Shown one piece after another: positions 50,826 through 58,561 of a stretch of DNA of 58,561 nt. Numbering within the stretch: position 1 is the stretch's first letter; every line of letters begins with the position of its first letter. The position numbers and the translations under genes are program-made. The notes under the pieces are model-generated. The model was given only the letters and a program-made list of their open reading frames with translations. It was not told the DNA's origin and did not search any database. Source of the stretch: Clostridia bacterium (GTDB lineage: Bacteria; Bacillota; Clostridia; Christensenellales; DTU072); the NCBI GenBank assembly GCA_017533005.1, contig JAFXIQ010000003.1, forward strand, positions 1 through 58,561, read 5' to 3'.

Positions 50826-53033
50826 ATGATAAAAGAAGTCGTAATAAACCTAATAACGTCGTTGTGCTTAATATATATGATAGGCATAGTGGGATATTTT
50901 ATTTATAAGGCTTGCGCTACCAACAGAGAAGGCCGTCTTAAATTGATAAAAAGCTTTAGTAAAGGCAAGTTTATATTGATATATTTCGTAGCAGTACCAC
51001 TTTATTGGCTTGCACAAGTTTATGAAGGCGTAGCGATAGGTGGAGCGTTCCTTAACGCAATCCGTTACACCATAGAAATCGTTATCGTTAAATTTAATTA
51101 CTCTGCAACCGATATGTTAATGAACGATAGCATATTCTTCAGAGTAACAATGGATATTTGCAGAGCGCTCGTTATACTCAACGCTACTATTTTTGTCGTA
51201 GGCATACTTGGTCAAAAGATTTTCAATCATTATATGATAAAGAAGGCCGACAAGTCGAAAAAGCCCACCTACGTAATCGTTGGATACAACGATGAAAACA
51301 AAGCCATCATTAAATCTATAATTGCAAGAAAAGACGGAGAAATCTTACTTTTTGCAGAGAATACCGATGAAATAAAAGATTACGCATACGTAAACTGTAT
51401 CGGGCACGTACCTTTCAAAGTGAAGGATGACTTTGCAAAGAGTATAAGTGCAGTTGTAAAAGACTTTGCCGAGCAAAAGATAAATATCATAATCAACACT
51501 CAACGCGATGAAGACAATCTAGTAATCGTGAAGAGCTTGAGCACGTTGATAATAGAGAAAAACCTTGAGAAATTCGACATAAATAACGAAGTCGGGCTAT
51601 CTTGTTTCGTATTTGGCGAGCCGGAAAACGTTGCTACGTTCACGCACTTTGCAACCAAAACCAAAGAAGTTATAAGGTACGTTAACAAGTATAAGCTTAT
51701 TGCAATGGACTTTGTGGGAAGCTATCCTATAACGCATTTTATGAAGGAAGAAATATCTACGGAAACCGCCACTATAAAAGAAGACGTGGACGTAAATATT
51801 GCGCTTATAGGATTTGGAAAAACCAACCACCAAATTTTCTTGACGTCTGTAGCTAACAATCAAGTTATGACCATTGCCGACGGCAAGCTACAAGAAAAGG
51901 TAATTAATTATTATATTTTTGATAAAAACAAATCTAATCAGAACAAAAATCTTAACCACGATTATTTTAGATACGGTAATTTCTTGAAGAGCGCAAATCA
52001 AGAAGAATACTTAACCTTCCCTGCAAAGACTGCGAACGAGAAGTTCTATAAGATTGACGTAAACGACGAGAGATTTTATTTACGATTAGAAAAGGGATTA
52101 CGCGCGAAAGCCGAAGGAAGAAAGGCGTTTAACTACGTCGTTATTGCTTACGGTAGCGATATGGAAAATATTGATTTTGCGGATAAAATCACCGAGAAGC
52201 TCAATGAATGGGGCTTGAAAGACAACACGAAAGTATTCGTAAAAGTTCGCAATACCGACTTAAACGATAACGTAATAGCCGGCGAATACGTTAACGACGG
52301 AAGGTTTATAACGTTTGGTGGCGAAGAGAAGTCTGTTTACAACATAAATTCGATTAAGACGTCTAGTTATGAAGGAATGGCAAAAGCAAGGCACCTATGC
52401 TATAAGAGCGAAGATAAAATTAACGAATTGATGCAGGTTGAGAATAAAGAAGAAGCTCTCAAAAAAATCTATGAAGATGCTATTAAGAAGTGGTATGAAT
52501 GGCATAGAATTCAACGCGAATCTAACGTTTACGCGTGTTTAAGCATAAGACTTAAGCTCAATCTACTAGGCTACGACTACGAAAAGGGCGAGTGGGATGA
52601 AGAAGTCGCCAAGGAAATGATGGATAAGTATCAGTTGAACGATGAAATTCAATACGTAAAAGGTCTTAACGCCCCTGGAAAGAAATACGACAAACCCATA
52701 GTAGATTACGGAGATTGCAACTTTATAGAAGGCACCGTAAGGAACAACTACGCGCAACAAGAGCACCTTCGTTGGAATGCGTACGAAATAAGCTGTGGCG
52801 TACTTCCTGCGAGCATAGAAGAAATCAAGACTATTAGTCACAGAGAGCTCGTTGCAGTGAGAAAGCACGCGAATCTTACCACGTTTGACGGACTTTTAGA
52901 TTATAGAAGAATAATCGCAGAAAAGGACGGAAAAACCGAAAAAGACGTCGACGTAATCAAGTATGATTATCAAATAATGGACGATGTTTGTTGGATTTTA
53001 AAAGATAACGGCTATAAAGTCGTCAGAAGATAA
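50826..53033 (+). CDS. Membrane protein with Rossmann-like domains and C-terminal RyR domain (subunit 1)
   Basis: 735 residues from the ATG at 50826 (AAGGAG upstream); an in-frame GTG 17 codons earlier lacks a good site. Three hydrophobic segments occupy the N-terminal 150 residues (INLITSLCLIYMIGIVGYF; FILIYFVAVPLYWLA; LVILNATIFVVGILG). Two Rossmann-like (TrkA-N/RCK-like) units follow: YVIVGYNDENKAII (near 155) and NIALIGFGKTNHQIF (near 323), both with degenerate glycine motifs. The C-terminus has EHLRW (E646, H647, R649, W650) followed by HANLTTFDGLLDYRR, the signature of the prokaryotic RyR domain thought to bind nucleotide-like ligands. It pairs with the paralogous next gene, 31 bp downstream. 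Predicted ligand-gated membrane effector or channel; function unknown. Confidence 0.65.
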   Translation: MIKEVVINLITSLCLIYMIGIVGYFIYKACATNREGRLKLIKSFSKGKFILIYFVAVPLYWLAQVYEGVAIGGAFLNAIRYTIEIVIVKFNYSATDMLMNDSIFFRVTMDICRALVILNATIFVVGILGQKIFNHYMIKKADKSKKPTYVIVGYNDENKAIIKSIIARKDGEILLFAENTDEIKDYAYVNCIGHVPFKVKDDFAKSISAVVKDFAEQKINIIINTQRDEDNLVIVKSLSTLIIEKNLEKFDINNEVGLSCFVFGEPENVATFTHFATKTKEVIRYVNKYKLIAMDFVGSYPITHFMKEEISTETATIKEDVDVNIALIGFGKTNHQIFLTSVANNQVMTIADGKLQEKVINYYIFDKNKSNQNKNLNHDYFRYGNFLKSANQEEYLTFPAKTANEKFYKIDVNDERFYLRLEKGLRAKAEGRKAFNYVVIAYGSDMENIDFADKITEKLNEWGLKDNTKVFVKVRNTDLNDNVIAGEYVNDGRFITFGGEEKSVYNINSIKTSSYEGMAKARHLCYKSEDKINELMQVENKEEALKKIYEDAIKKWYEWHRIQRESNVYACLSIRLKLNLLGYDYEKGEWDEEVAKEMMDKYQLNDEIQYVKGLNAPGKKYDKPIVDYGDCNFIEGTVRNNYAQQEHLRWNAYEISCGVLPASIEEIKTISHRELVAVRKHANLTTFDGLLDYRRIIAEKDGKTEKDVDVIKYDYQIMDDVCWILKDNGYKVVRR

Positions 53034-53064
53034 TAAGTAAGCAGTTTTCTACAAGGAGAAGACA

Positions 53065-55245
53065 ATGAATCATTCAGTAGAAGTTTTAATGTACGCAATG
53101 TCCGTAGTTTTTATACTAGCGATAGTATTGACGACGCTACTATACTTTTGGATTAGGAAGAAGTATTCGTATAAGAAATGGACGGTTGAAATAATCTTTA
53201 TGACGGCGATAGTGCTTGTTTCCACGCTATTTAAGTATCTAGTATTTATGTACGTCAGCGATACGGAAGTACAGGCTAGTGGTTGGGACGGCTACGCGGT
53301 ATTTATTAAATCGCTATACACAACGGTAGGTGGATTGACGTGGGAAGGTCTTGCCGACGGTGGACACGAACCGCTTCCCTTTAGACTCGCGTATTACGCA
53401 TCTTCGATTTACGCAGGCGTTATGACGATAGTCATAATATCAGCGACTGCGAGCTACGAGTGGTACTCAAGACTCTCTTTAATTTTCGGATATGAAAAGA
53501 ACAAGAATATCTATGTTTTCACAGCCGTTAACGAAGAAGCCATTGAAATGGCGGAGAATATCAAAAACACACGTCCCAACGCAAAAATCGTTTTTGCGGG
53601 AGATACGCTAGAGTCTTTTGATAGAAAAGACGAACTTTGCCGTAGGATTATGGCGAACGGATTTTTATATTGGTCGTATTCAAAGGATGAAAAATCTCCT
53701 AAGAGCATAGCAAAAGCACTTCTTCTTAACAATAACAACGCGAACGATTACGACAAGGACTTTGTGGTTTTCGCATTCGAAACCGACAATCATATACCGA
53801 TTGAAGAAGACAATTTAGACGTAGTATTTGGAGATATAAAAGCGCGTATAGAAGCGAAAAAGGATGACAAACTACGTATAGAATATATACTTTTATCCAA
53901 GCGCAACGTCAATTATCAAGCCTACGAGAGCGAAAACAACAAGATGCGAGAAGCTTGGAACAACACGGAAAAAGCTAATGGCGTAGATTATAGCGAAAGA
54001 TACGTTCTCAATGTATGGAACGAGGCTCAAGTCGCAGGAAGACAAGGCGTTCGCAAGCTTATGGACGTAGGATTTATGGACGACGTCGTAAACGGTGATA
54101 AAGGCGATATTCGCGTATGGACTTTAGGTTTTGGTGGAATTGCAGAAGCTATCACCAAAGAAATCTTCGTAGGCACGCCGGGCTTTATGAATGGTAGCGC
54201 GCGTGGTTATAGCGTAGAAGTCTACGATGTTAACGCAGACCAAGTGGAGGGTATTTTCAGGTTGCAACGCCCAACGTATGCTTTTTGTGACGGTAACTGC
54301 ACGGAAGAAGTTGCTGTTTCAGAAAAGCGCGCTCAACTTGGAGTAGGTAAAGATATGTCTTGCCCCGTTTATACTTTCAATCAAGTAGATTGTTTGAGTA
54401 AAGACTTTTCTGATATAGTTGGTGGCACGGCAGAGGCGAGCGAAAAAGGCATTTTAACTCCGGACGTGATATTGGTAGCTACAGGCGATGATTACCGCAA
54501 CGTTTCCATAACTAACGCGCTTCTACAGAGCGTAGTTAATGCAAACGCCGTAAAAAATCAATACGTTCTAGTTAATATTTTCGATGACCACAATAACAGT
54601 TTGATATCCACTTTTGGCAAGAGTTTTGACGAAAACGGCGTGTTAAGAATCAATGATAAATTAACCGTAGTTATTGTAGGCAATATGAGTAATACCTACG
54701 ATTACGCAAGTTACGTAGATTATAAGCGAGAAGGTGCCTTGAAAAATTGGTCTTACAACAACGCTGATTTAACGGATATTGATAAAGAAATCAATGATGT
54801 ATTCTACAAAAAATGCAATGGAGAGCAAATAAGCGATGCAGAAATCGAAAAGATTGCTGATAATATTATTGGTATTGAGAATACGTTTAGAAATATCAAA
54901 AAGGAACAAATCGACGTTGCTTGGAAGAAGTTTTATAGTTTAGATATGTGGAGCAAAGAATCTAACTATAACGTGGTATTTTTAGGTAAGCTATACGGAA
55001 AAATGTATAATCAAGCGAGCCCTGCTACCAAGACGGAAATCTTTACGTGGTATTACGATATGTCCAAAGTAGAGCACGACCGTTGGGTAAGAAGCCATAT
55101 AAGCGACGGTTGGGTGTATAAAGCAAACAAGAACAAAGCTTGCAAGCAACATAATTGCATAATAGAATTTGAAAAGCTAGATAAAAGCACCATTGTTTAC
55201 GATACGCTAAACATTATATGGAGTAGAATTAAGTTCGGTAAATAA
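53065..55245 (+). CDS. Predicted channel-like protein with Rossmann-like domains and RyR domain (subunit 2)
   Basis: 726 residues. Three membrane helices in the first 145 residues (VLMYAMSVVFILAIVLTTLL; IIFMTAIVLVSTLFKYLVF; LAYYASSIYAGVMTIVIISA) surround SLYTTVGGLTW, where T86-T87-V88-G89-G90 resembles the TVGYG selectivity filter of potassium channels. Rossmann-like units: NIYVFTAVNEEAIEMAENI and RVWTLGFGGIAEAITKEIF. The C-terminal RyR-like block has EHDRW (E670, H671, R673, W674), SDGWVYKANKNKACKQHN. The layout repeats that of subunit 1, so the two look like diverged paralogues forming a heteromer. Terminator follows. Known RCK channels end differently; the RyR tail makes this unusual. Confidence 0.65.
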   Translation: MNHSVEVLMYAMSVVFILAIVLTTLLYFWIRKKYSYKKWTVEIIFMTAIVLVSTLFKYLVFMYVSDTEVQASGWDGYAVFIKSLYTTVGGLTWEGLADGGHEPLPFRLAYYASSIYAGVMTIVIISATASYEWYSRLSLIFGYEKNKNIYVFTAVNEEAIEMAENIKNTRPNAKIVFAGDTLESFDRKDELCRRIMANGFLYWSYSKDEKSPKSIAKALLLNNNNANDYDKDFVVFAFETDNHIPIEEDNLDVVFGDIKARIEAKKDDKLRIEYILLSKRNVNYQAYESENNKMREAWNNTEKANGVDYSERYVLNVWNEAQVAGRQGVRKLMDVGFMDDVVNGDKGDIRVWTLGFGGIAEAITKEIFVGTPGFMNGSARGYSVEVYDVNADQVEGIFRLQRPTYAFCDGNCTEEVAVSEKRAQLGVGKDMSCPVYTFNQVDCLSKDFSDIVGGTAEASEKGILTPDVILVATGDDYRNVSITNALLQSVVNANAVKNQYVLVNIFDDHNNSLISTFGKSFDENGVLRINDKLTVVIVGNMSNTYDYASYVDYKREGALKNWSYNNADLTDIDKEINDVFYKKCNGEQISDAEIEKIADNIIGIENTFRNIKKEQIDVAWKKFYSLDMWSKESNYNVVFLGKLYGKMYNQASPATKTEIFTWYYDMSKVEHDRWVRSHISDGWVYKANKNKACKQHNCIIEFEKLDKSTIVYDTLNIIWSRIKFGK

Positions 55246-55271
55246 GCGAATTTAAGGTTTAAATTTGGTTA

Positions 55272-55298
55272 AAAACGTTACCACAGGTGACGTTTTTT
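55272..55298 (+). terminator. Terminator of the RyR-type gene pair
   Basis: AAAACGTTACC-ACA-GGTGACGTTTT, with one G-T wobble, followed by T. Confidence 0.8.
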
Positions 55299-55371
55299 AC
55301 GTTTTATACGTATCAATGTAGTAAATATGAAGAAAAATATTAAAAAGCAAGCAATTTTTTTTATCATATCT

Positions 55372-55400
55372 TTGACAAGAAAAAAGCCGTGTGATAGAAT
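55372..55400 (+). promoter_or_regulatory. Promoter of gdhA
   Basis: TTGACA (55372-55377), 17-bp spacer, TAGAAT (55395-55400). Confidence 0.8.
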
Positions 55401-55471
55401 TTACCTATCAAAAAATGTCGCAACACTTATTATATAATAATAAGCGAATCTTATAGAAGGAAGATTAAAAA

Positions 55472-56827
55472 ATGAGCTTAAAAAATGAATACCTAATCAA
55501 AGTATTGGCTGACCTAGAAAAGAGAAATCCAGGCGAACCAGAATTCGTTCAAACCGTAACGGAAATGTTCGAAAGCATTGAACCCGTTGTCGAAAAAAGA
55601 CCTGACCTAATAGCAGCAGGCGTTATCGACAGAATGGTAGAACCGGAAAGACAAATTATGTTCCGTGTTCCATGGGTTGACGACAGTGGCAAAGTTCACG
55701 TAAACCGTGGTTTCAGAATTCAATTCAATTCAGCAATTGGTCCATACAAGGGTGGTTTGAGATTTGCACCCAACGTTTATGCTGGAATTATCAAATTCCT
55801 AGGCTTCGAACAAACCTACAAGAACGCATTGACGTCACTTCCCATGGGTGGTGCAAAAGGTGGTTCGGACTTCGACCCACAAGGCAAGAGCGATAATGAA
55901 GTTATGCGTTTCTGCCAAAGCTTTATGACAGAACTATACAGACACGTTGGTCCTAACACCGACGTTCCCGCTGGTGACATTGGTGTAGGCGCAAGAGAAA
56001 TCGGTTACCTATTCGGTCAATACAAGAGACTTACCAATAGATTTACGGGCGTTCTAACTGGTAAAGCAGTTAGCTTCGGTGGCTCACTAATCCGTCCGGA
56101 AGCAACCGGTTACGGTGCAGTATACTACGTAAGAGAACTTCTCAAGCACTTTGCAGACGAAGATATCGCAGGTAAGACCTTTGCAGTATCAGGTTTCGGT
56201 AACGTAGCATGGGGAACTGTTAAGAAAGTTCACGAACTAGGTGGTAAAGTTGTTACTATTTCTGGACCCGACGGATACGTTTACGACCCGGACGGAATTT
56301 GCACGGAAGAAAAGATTAACTACTTGCTAGAAATGCGCGCATCTTGCAGAAACAAGGCTCAAGATTACGCAGACAAATTCGGCGTAGAATTCTTCCCCAA
56401 ACAAAAACCATGGGGAGTTAAAGTTGACGTTTGCATGCCTTGCGCAACGCAAAACGAAATCGGCATGAAAGAAGCTGAACAAATCGTAGCTAACGGCGTC
56501 AAGTACTATGTAGAAGTAGCTAATATGCCTACAACTAACGAAGCAGTTGCATACCTAAAAGCAAACGGCGTTATCGTAGCTCCTTCCAAGGCAGTTAACG
56601 CAGGTGGCGTAGCAGTATCAGGTCTAGAAATGTCACAAAACTCTATGAGAAACTCATGGGCAGCAGAAAGAGTAGAGGCAGAACTCGAGAACATCATGAA
56701 GAACATCTTCAGCGCATCTCTAAAAGCAGCTAACGACTACGGCTTCGGTGACGACCTAGTAGCAGGCGCAAACATTGCAGGCTTTATAAAAGTTGCAGAA
56801 GCTATGAAGGCTCAAGGCGTAGTATAA
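55472..56827 (+). CDS. gdhA: NADP-type glutamate dehydrogenase
   Basis: 451 residues, the size of hexameric class I enzymes. YKGGLRFAPNV, the glutamate-binding LPMGGAKGGSDFDP, and PAGDIGVGAREIGYLFGQYK are diagnostic; the NAD(P) domain has VSGFGNVAWG. It makes glutamate from 2-oxoglutarate and ammonia. GAAGGAAGA precedes the ATG. Monocistronic; the stop codon falls in the left arm of repeat unit C, and no ordinary terminator is found, so that element may serve as the 3' end. Confidence 0.96.
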   Translation: MSLKNEYLIKVLADLEKRNPGEPEFVQTVTEMFESIEPVVEKRPDLIAAGVIDRMVEPERQIMFRVPWVDDSGKVHVNRGFRIQFNSAIGPYKGGLRFAPNVYAGIIKFLGFEQTYKNALTSLPMGGAKGGSDFDPQGKSDNEVMRFCQSFMTELYRHVGPNTDVPAGDIGVGAREIGYLFGQYKRLTNRFTGVLTGKAVSFGGSLIRPEATGYGAVYYVRELLKHFADEDIAGKTFAVSGFGNVAWGTVKKVHELGGKVVTISGPDGYVYDPDGICTEEKINYLLEMRASCRNKAQDYADKFGVEFFPKQKPWGVKVDVCMPCATQNEIGMKEAEQIVANGVKYYVEVANMPTTNEAVAYLKANGVIVAPSKAVNAGGVAVSGLEMSQNSMRNSWAAERVEAELENIMKNIFSASLKAANDYGFGDDLVAGANIAGFIKVAEAMKAQGVV

Positions 56828-56953
56828 TAACGCGATATATACTTCGTATAACTTTGTCAAGCCCCCAAATTCTATTCAGTCACATACGCTCTAGTATGCT
56901 CCTGTCATAGAATTGGGGGCTTTTCGCGTTCTACTTGTATCTATCGCGTTATT
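56826..56953 (+). repeat. Structured extragenic repeat, unit C
   Basis: 128 bp. Outer arms AATAACGCGATA (56826-56837) and TATCGCGTTATT (56942-56953) are complementary. An inner stem pairs 56859-56875 (AAGCCCCCAAATTCTAT) with 56907-56922 (ATAGAATTGGGGGCTT), one bulged A. The apex is GTCA, CATAC (56883-56887), loop GCTCTA, GTATG (56894-56898), CTCC. The gdhA stop lies in the left arm. Compared with unit D, the outer flanks are conserved while the inner stem differs completely but still pairs, and the apical stem shows compensating changes (CATAC/GTATG versus TTTAC/GTAAA). Confidence 0.75.
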
Positions 56954-56954
56954 A

Positions 56955-57081
56955 AATAACACAATATATACTTCGTAATACTTTGTCAACGCCACGCTTT
57001 TTCGTTAGTCATTTACGCCTTAGTAAACTCCTAGCTCAAAGCGTGGCGTTTTCGCGTCTTACTCGTATCTATCGCGTTATT
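56955..57081 (+). repeat. Structured extragenic repeat, unit D
   Basis: 127 bp, directly after unit C. Inner stem AACGCCACGCTTT (56988-57000) pairs perfectly with AAAGCGTGGCGTT (57038-57050). Apex: GTCA, TTTAC (57012-57016), loop GCCTTA, GTAAA (57023-57027), CTCC. Flanks ATATATACTTCGTA on the left and GTATCTATCGCGTTATT on the right match unit C closely. Confidence 0.75.
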
Positions 57082-57088
57082 TTATGTT

Positions 57089-57300
57089 CCGACCAATCGT
57101 GATATGGAAAATCATAGCAGTCGCGAGCTTTGTGCTATAATTTTTGTTTCCATATCAGTCGGACTTATAAGGTGGAACGCCTGCGTTCCTAGAGCGAATT
57201 TGCTAGGGGAGTTCCCCTAGCGTACCCCTACAAGGTGCAAAATCGAAAATGCGATTTCCGATTTTGATGCATTTATAGTATAAATTTAGGCGTTTTTATC
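57089..57300 (+). ncRNA. Possible small structured RNA with its own promoter
   Basis: No protein is evident here. CCGAC and GATATGGAAA (57089-57110) pair with TTTCCATATC and GTCGG (57147-57162). Between them lies an extended -10 box, TGCTATAAT (57133-57141). Downstream come two hairpins: GGAACGC/GCGTTCC (57174-57189), and GCTAGGGG-AGTT-CCCCTAGC (57202-57221). AAATCG/CGATTT pairs follow (57240-57257). A T-run terminator ends the unit at 57334. A transcript starting near 57148 would be about 185 nt. No known RNA family is matched. Confidence 0.4.
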
Positions 57301-57301
57301 A

Positions 57302-57334
57302 TTAAAAAAGCAACTCTTGCGAGTTGCTTTTTTG
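57302..57334. terminator. Bidirectional terminator
   Basis: AAAAAAGCAACTC (57305-57317 region), loop TTGC, GAGTTGCTTTTTT; serves the minus-strand esterase and any rightward transcript. Confidence 0.85.
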
Positions 57335-57346
57335 ATTTTTAATTTA

Positions 57347-58252
57347 TTATTGAACGTAAATTTCGTCGAGCATCTTATATACTCTTTCCATTGTATTTTT
57401 AGATACGTCGAGCCAGAAATTGAAGTGGTAGCAGTGATTGTCGAACGTTTTGTCGCTGTGGCATTCTTCAACGTCAACGCCTAGTTCCTTGAGCTTTTCA
57501 TATATACGTTCGCCTTGACCTTTAACGAACCAGTCTTTCTTAGCGTAAGTAATGATAGTTCTTGGGAAGTTTTCATTTAGCCAATTGATGGGAGCAATTT
57601 CTTCTGCGTAGGGGTAATCGTTAAGATTTGAGAAGTCATCTGCGAACTTGAAGTCGAGAGTGCTTTCAGCGATAACTTTAACTAGGTCGAAGGGTATCTT
57701 ATGTTGAATGGCTTCTAGTAGGTCGTAAATTCCGCAGAAAGAGATAAGGCCGGCGGGCTTAATGTTAGATTCTTCTATGTTCAAACGTTTACGTAGTTCA
57801 GGGTTTGTTAGAAGGCAGGTGACGTAAGTTGCAGCCCATGCGCCTGCGCTATCGCCCGTGAAAACTACTTTATTCAAATCTAAGTTATAAGTTTCAGCTA
57901 AAGTATTCAAGAAGTTTGTTAACGTCATTAAGTCGTTAATAATATCAAGAACGTGGTATTTGGGAGCAAGACGGTAGTTAGCATTAACAACAAACCATCC
58001 TCTGTCGGCATAAAGGTGAGAAATACTCTTACGATGTTTCTTGTCGCCTTTTACGAATCCACCACCGTGAATATTGACTACAACGGGCATTTTTTCGGTA
58101 GTTTCTTTATAGTAAAGGTCAACTTTACATTCTTCGTAATTATCGTTATAACTTATGTCTTTAACGCATTTAACGCCTTCTTTGTTAATGTAGTTTTGTG
58201 GGATATGGAACAACCAGTCGATACCCAAGAAAACAACTTCTGCTCTATTCAT
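57347..58252 (-). CDS. Alpha/beta hydrolase, HSL/BD-FAE-type esterase
   Basis: 301 residues. VNIHGGGFVKGD holds the HGGG oxyanion motif, VFTGDSAGAWAA the nucleophile serine (GDSAG), and NHCYHF near the C-terminus the catalytic histidine; the aspartate is probably in YAKKDWFVKG. No signal peptide. Members of this family hydrolyse short acyl esters, sometimes on xylan side groups; the substrate is unknown. GGGAGG lies before the ATG. Monocistronic under a promoter at 58314-58286. Confidence 0.88.
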   Translation of the reverse strand: MNRAEVVFLGIDWLFHIPQNYINKEGVKCVKDISYNDNYEECKVDLYYKETTEKMPVVVNIHGGGFVKGDKKHRKSISHLYADRGWFVVNANYRLAPKYHVLDIINDLMTLTNFLNTLAETYNLDLNKVVFTGDSAGAWAATYVTCLLTNPELRKRLNIEESNIKPAGLISFCGIYDLLEAIQHKIPFDLVKVIAESTLDFKFADDFSNLNDYPYAEEIAPINWLNENFPRTIITYAKKDWFVKGQGERIYEKLKELGVDVEECHSDKTFDNHCYHFNFWLDVSKNTMERVYKMLDEIYVQ

Positions 58253-58285
58253 GATGAGCCCTCCCGAAACGTATTATATAAGTAT

Positions 58286-58314
58286 TCTACCACTAAAATA
58301 CTCATAAATCAATA
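58286..58314 (-). promoter_or_regulatory. Promoter of the esterase gene
   Basis: Minus strand: TTGATT (58314-58309), 17-bp spacer, TAGAAT (58291-58286). Confidence 0.75.
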
Positions 58315-58340
58315 TAAATATGAATTTTAATAATATTCGT

Positions 58341-58369
58341 TTGACAAAATCGTAAATAGTCATTATAAT
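58341..58369 (+). promoter_or_regulatory. Promoter of the tRNA region
   Basis: TTGACA (58341-58346), 17-bp spacer, TATAAT (58364-58369); full consensus. Transcription would start near the broken tRNA copy and run into the intact tRNA. Confidence 0.8.
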
Positions 58370-58388
58370 TGTTGAAGTAGAAAGAAGT

Positions 58389-58436
58389 GCACCCTTAGCT
58401 CAATTGGATAGAGCGTTGGTCTACGGACCCAAAGGT
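58389..58436 (+). pseudogene. Partial tRNA-Arg copy (5' part)
   Basis: 48 bases match the intact tRNA at 58471 with one mismatch (C at 58428 in place of A, in the anticodon stem). It covers the 5' acceptor strand, D arm and anticodon arm, then diverges; there is no T arm and no 3' acceptor strand. A CCCCGA-TT-TCGGGG hairpin (58453-58466) follows instead. It cannot fold as a tRNA on its own. Confidence 0.75.
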
Positions 58437-58470
58437 CAAAACTGAATATTTCCCCCGATTTCGGGGTTAT

Positions 58471-58547
58471 GCACCCTTAGCTCAATTGGATAGAGCGTTG
58501 GTCTACGGAACCAAAGGTTAGGAGTTCGAGCCTCTTAGGGTGCGCCA
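58471..58547 (+). tRNA. tRNA-Arg (anticodon ACG)
   Basis: 77 nt folding into a cloverleaf: acceptor GCACCCT with AGGGTGC, D arm GCTC/GAGC, anticodon stem TTGGT/ACCAA with loop CTACGGA giving anticodon ACG (ACG, usually modified to ICG by TadA), T arm AGGAG-TTCGAGC-CTCTT, and encoded CCA after a G discriminator. Reads CGN arginine codons. Confidence 0.92.
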
Positions 58548-58561
58548 AAATTAGCCCAAAA

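Noticed and set aside
58389-58470. A functional first tRNA-Arg gene
   Set aside because: The copy lacks a T arm and the 3' acceptor strand, and has a mismatch in the anticodon stem.

Overview
The window reads as a chromosomal segment of a low-to-moderate-GC, Gram-positive-type bacterium, most likely an uncultured Clostridia-like Bacillota. The reasons are: strong Shine-Dalgarno sites; many promoters of the form TTGACA-17-TATAAT; the greA-lysS pair; a decarboxylase-tmk-holB-ricT cluster of the kind known from Bacillus and Clostridium; feoA-feoB; and large secreted proteins built of MBG and InlB-type repeats. TGA is used as a normal stop. Taxonomy below phylum cannot be settled from the sequence alone. 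Gene density is high, and most operons end in a GC hairpin with a T run, often shared by convergent genes.

Layout. 1-10 kb: an SbcC/Rad50-like ATPase entering from the left, the queuosine-precursor transporter queT behind a structured leader, greA-lysS, then a tandem pair of structured repeats, then an Orn/Lys/Arg decarboxylase-like gene with tmk, holB and ricT. 10-20 kb: a 57-residue ferredoxin absent from length-filtered gene calls, an orphan PglX/Eco57I-like adenine methyltransferase, small membrane proteins, a phosphatase, a DUF2804 protein, galE, and an XRE regulator divergent from a zinc-ribbon/EF-hand + zinc-ribbon + SPFH-like trio. 20-34 kb: an O-antigen-ligase-like protein divergent from a four-gene operon (zinc-ribbon ABC ATPase, ABC permease, membrane-anchored Ig-like protein, 2019-residue MBG lipoprotein). 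34-37.5 kb: an O-acetyltransferase, and cysK with two membrane proteins (one DUF5058). 37.5-44.3 kb: secG, then a tightly packed smpB-metY-metA-recF-argS-PHP operon. 44.3-50.6 kb: GNAT-tetR divergent from feoAB, then purC, a RibD-C reductase and a membrane protein. 50.6-58.5 kb: two paralogous predicted channel/Rossmann/RyR proteins, gdhA, a second pair of structured repeats, a possible small RNA, an esterase, and an intact tRNA-Arg preceded by a broken partial copy of itself.

How the genes work together. metA has the residue (Glu111) that predicts O-acetylation, and it sits next to an O-acetylhomoserine sulfhydrylase (metY), so the pair gives a direct-sulfhydrylation route to homocysteine. 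feoA-feoB is a ferrous iron importer. The zinc-ribbon ABC operon probably couples an exporter to huge surface proteins.

The strongest candidates for something undescribed are: (1) the two-gene membrane/Rossmann/RyR module at 50.8-55.2 kb, which looks like a heteromeric ligand-gated channel; (2) a family of about 120-130 bp extragenic elements (four copies, two tandem pairs, each pair abutting a stop codon) in which the internal stem changes sequence but keeps pairing; (3) the XRE-controlled zinc-ribbon/EF-hand/SPFH cassette with paired 14-bp operator-like repeats. No CRISPR array, rRNA, insertion sequence or prophage was recognised.
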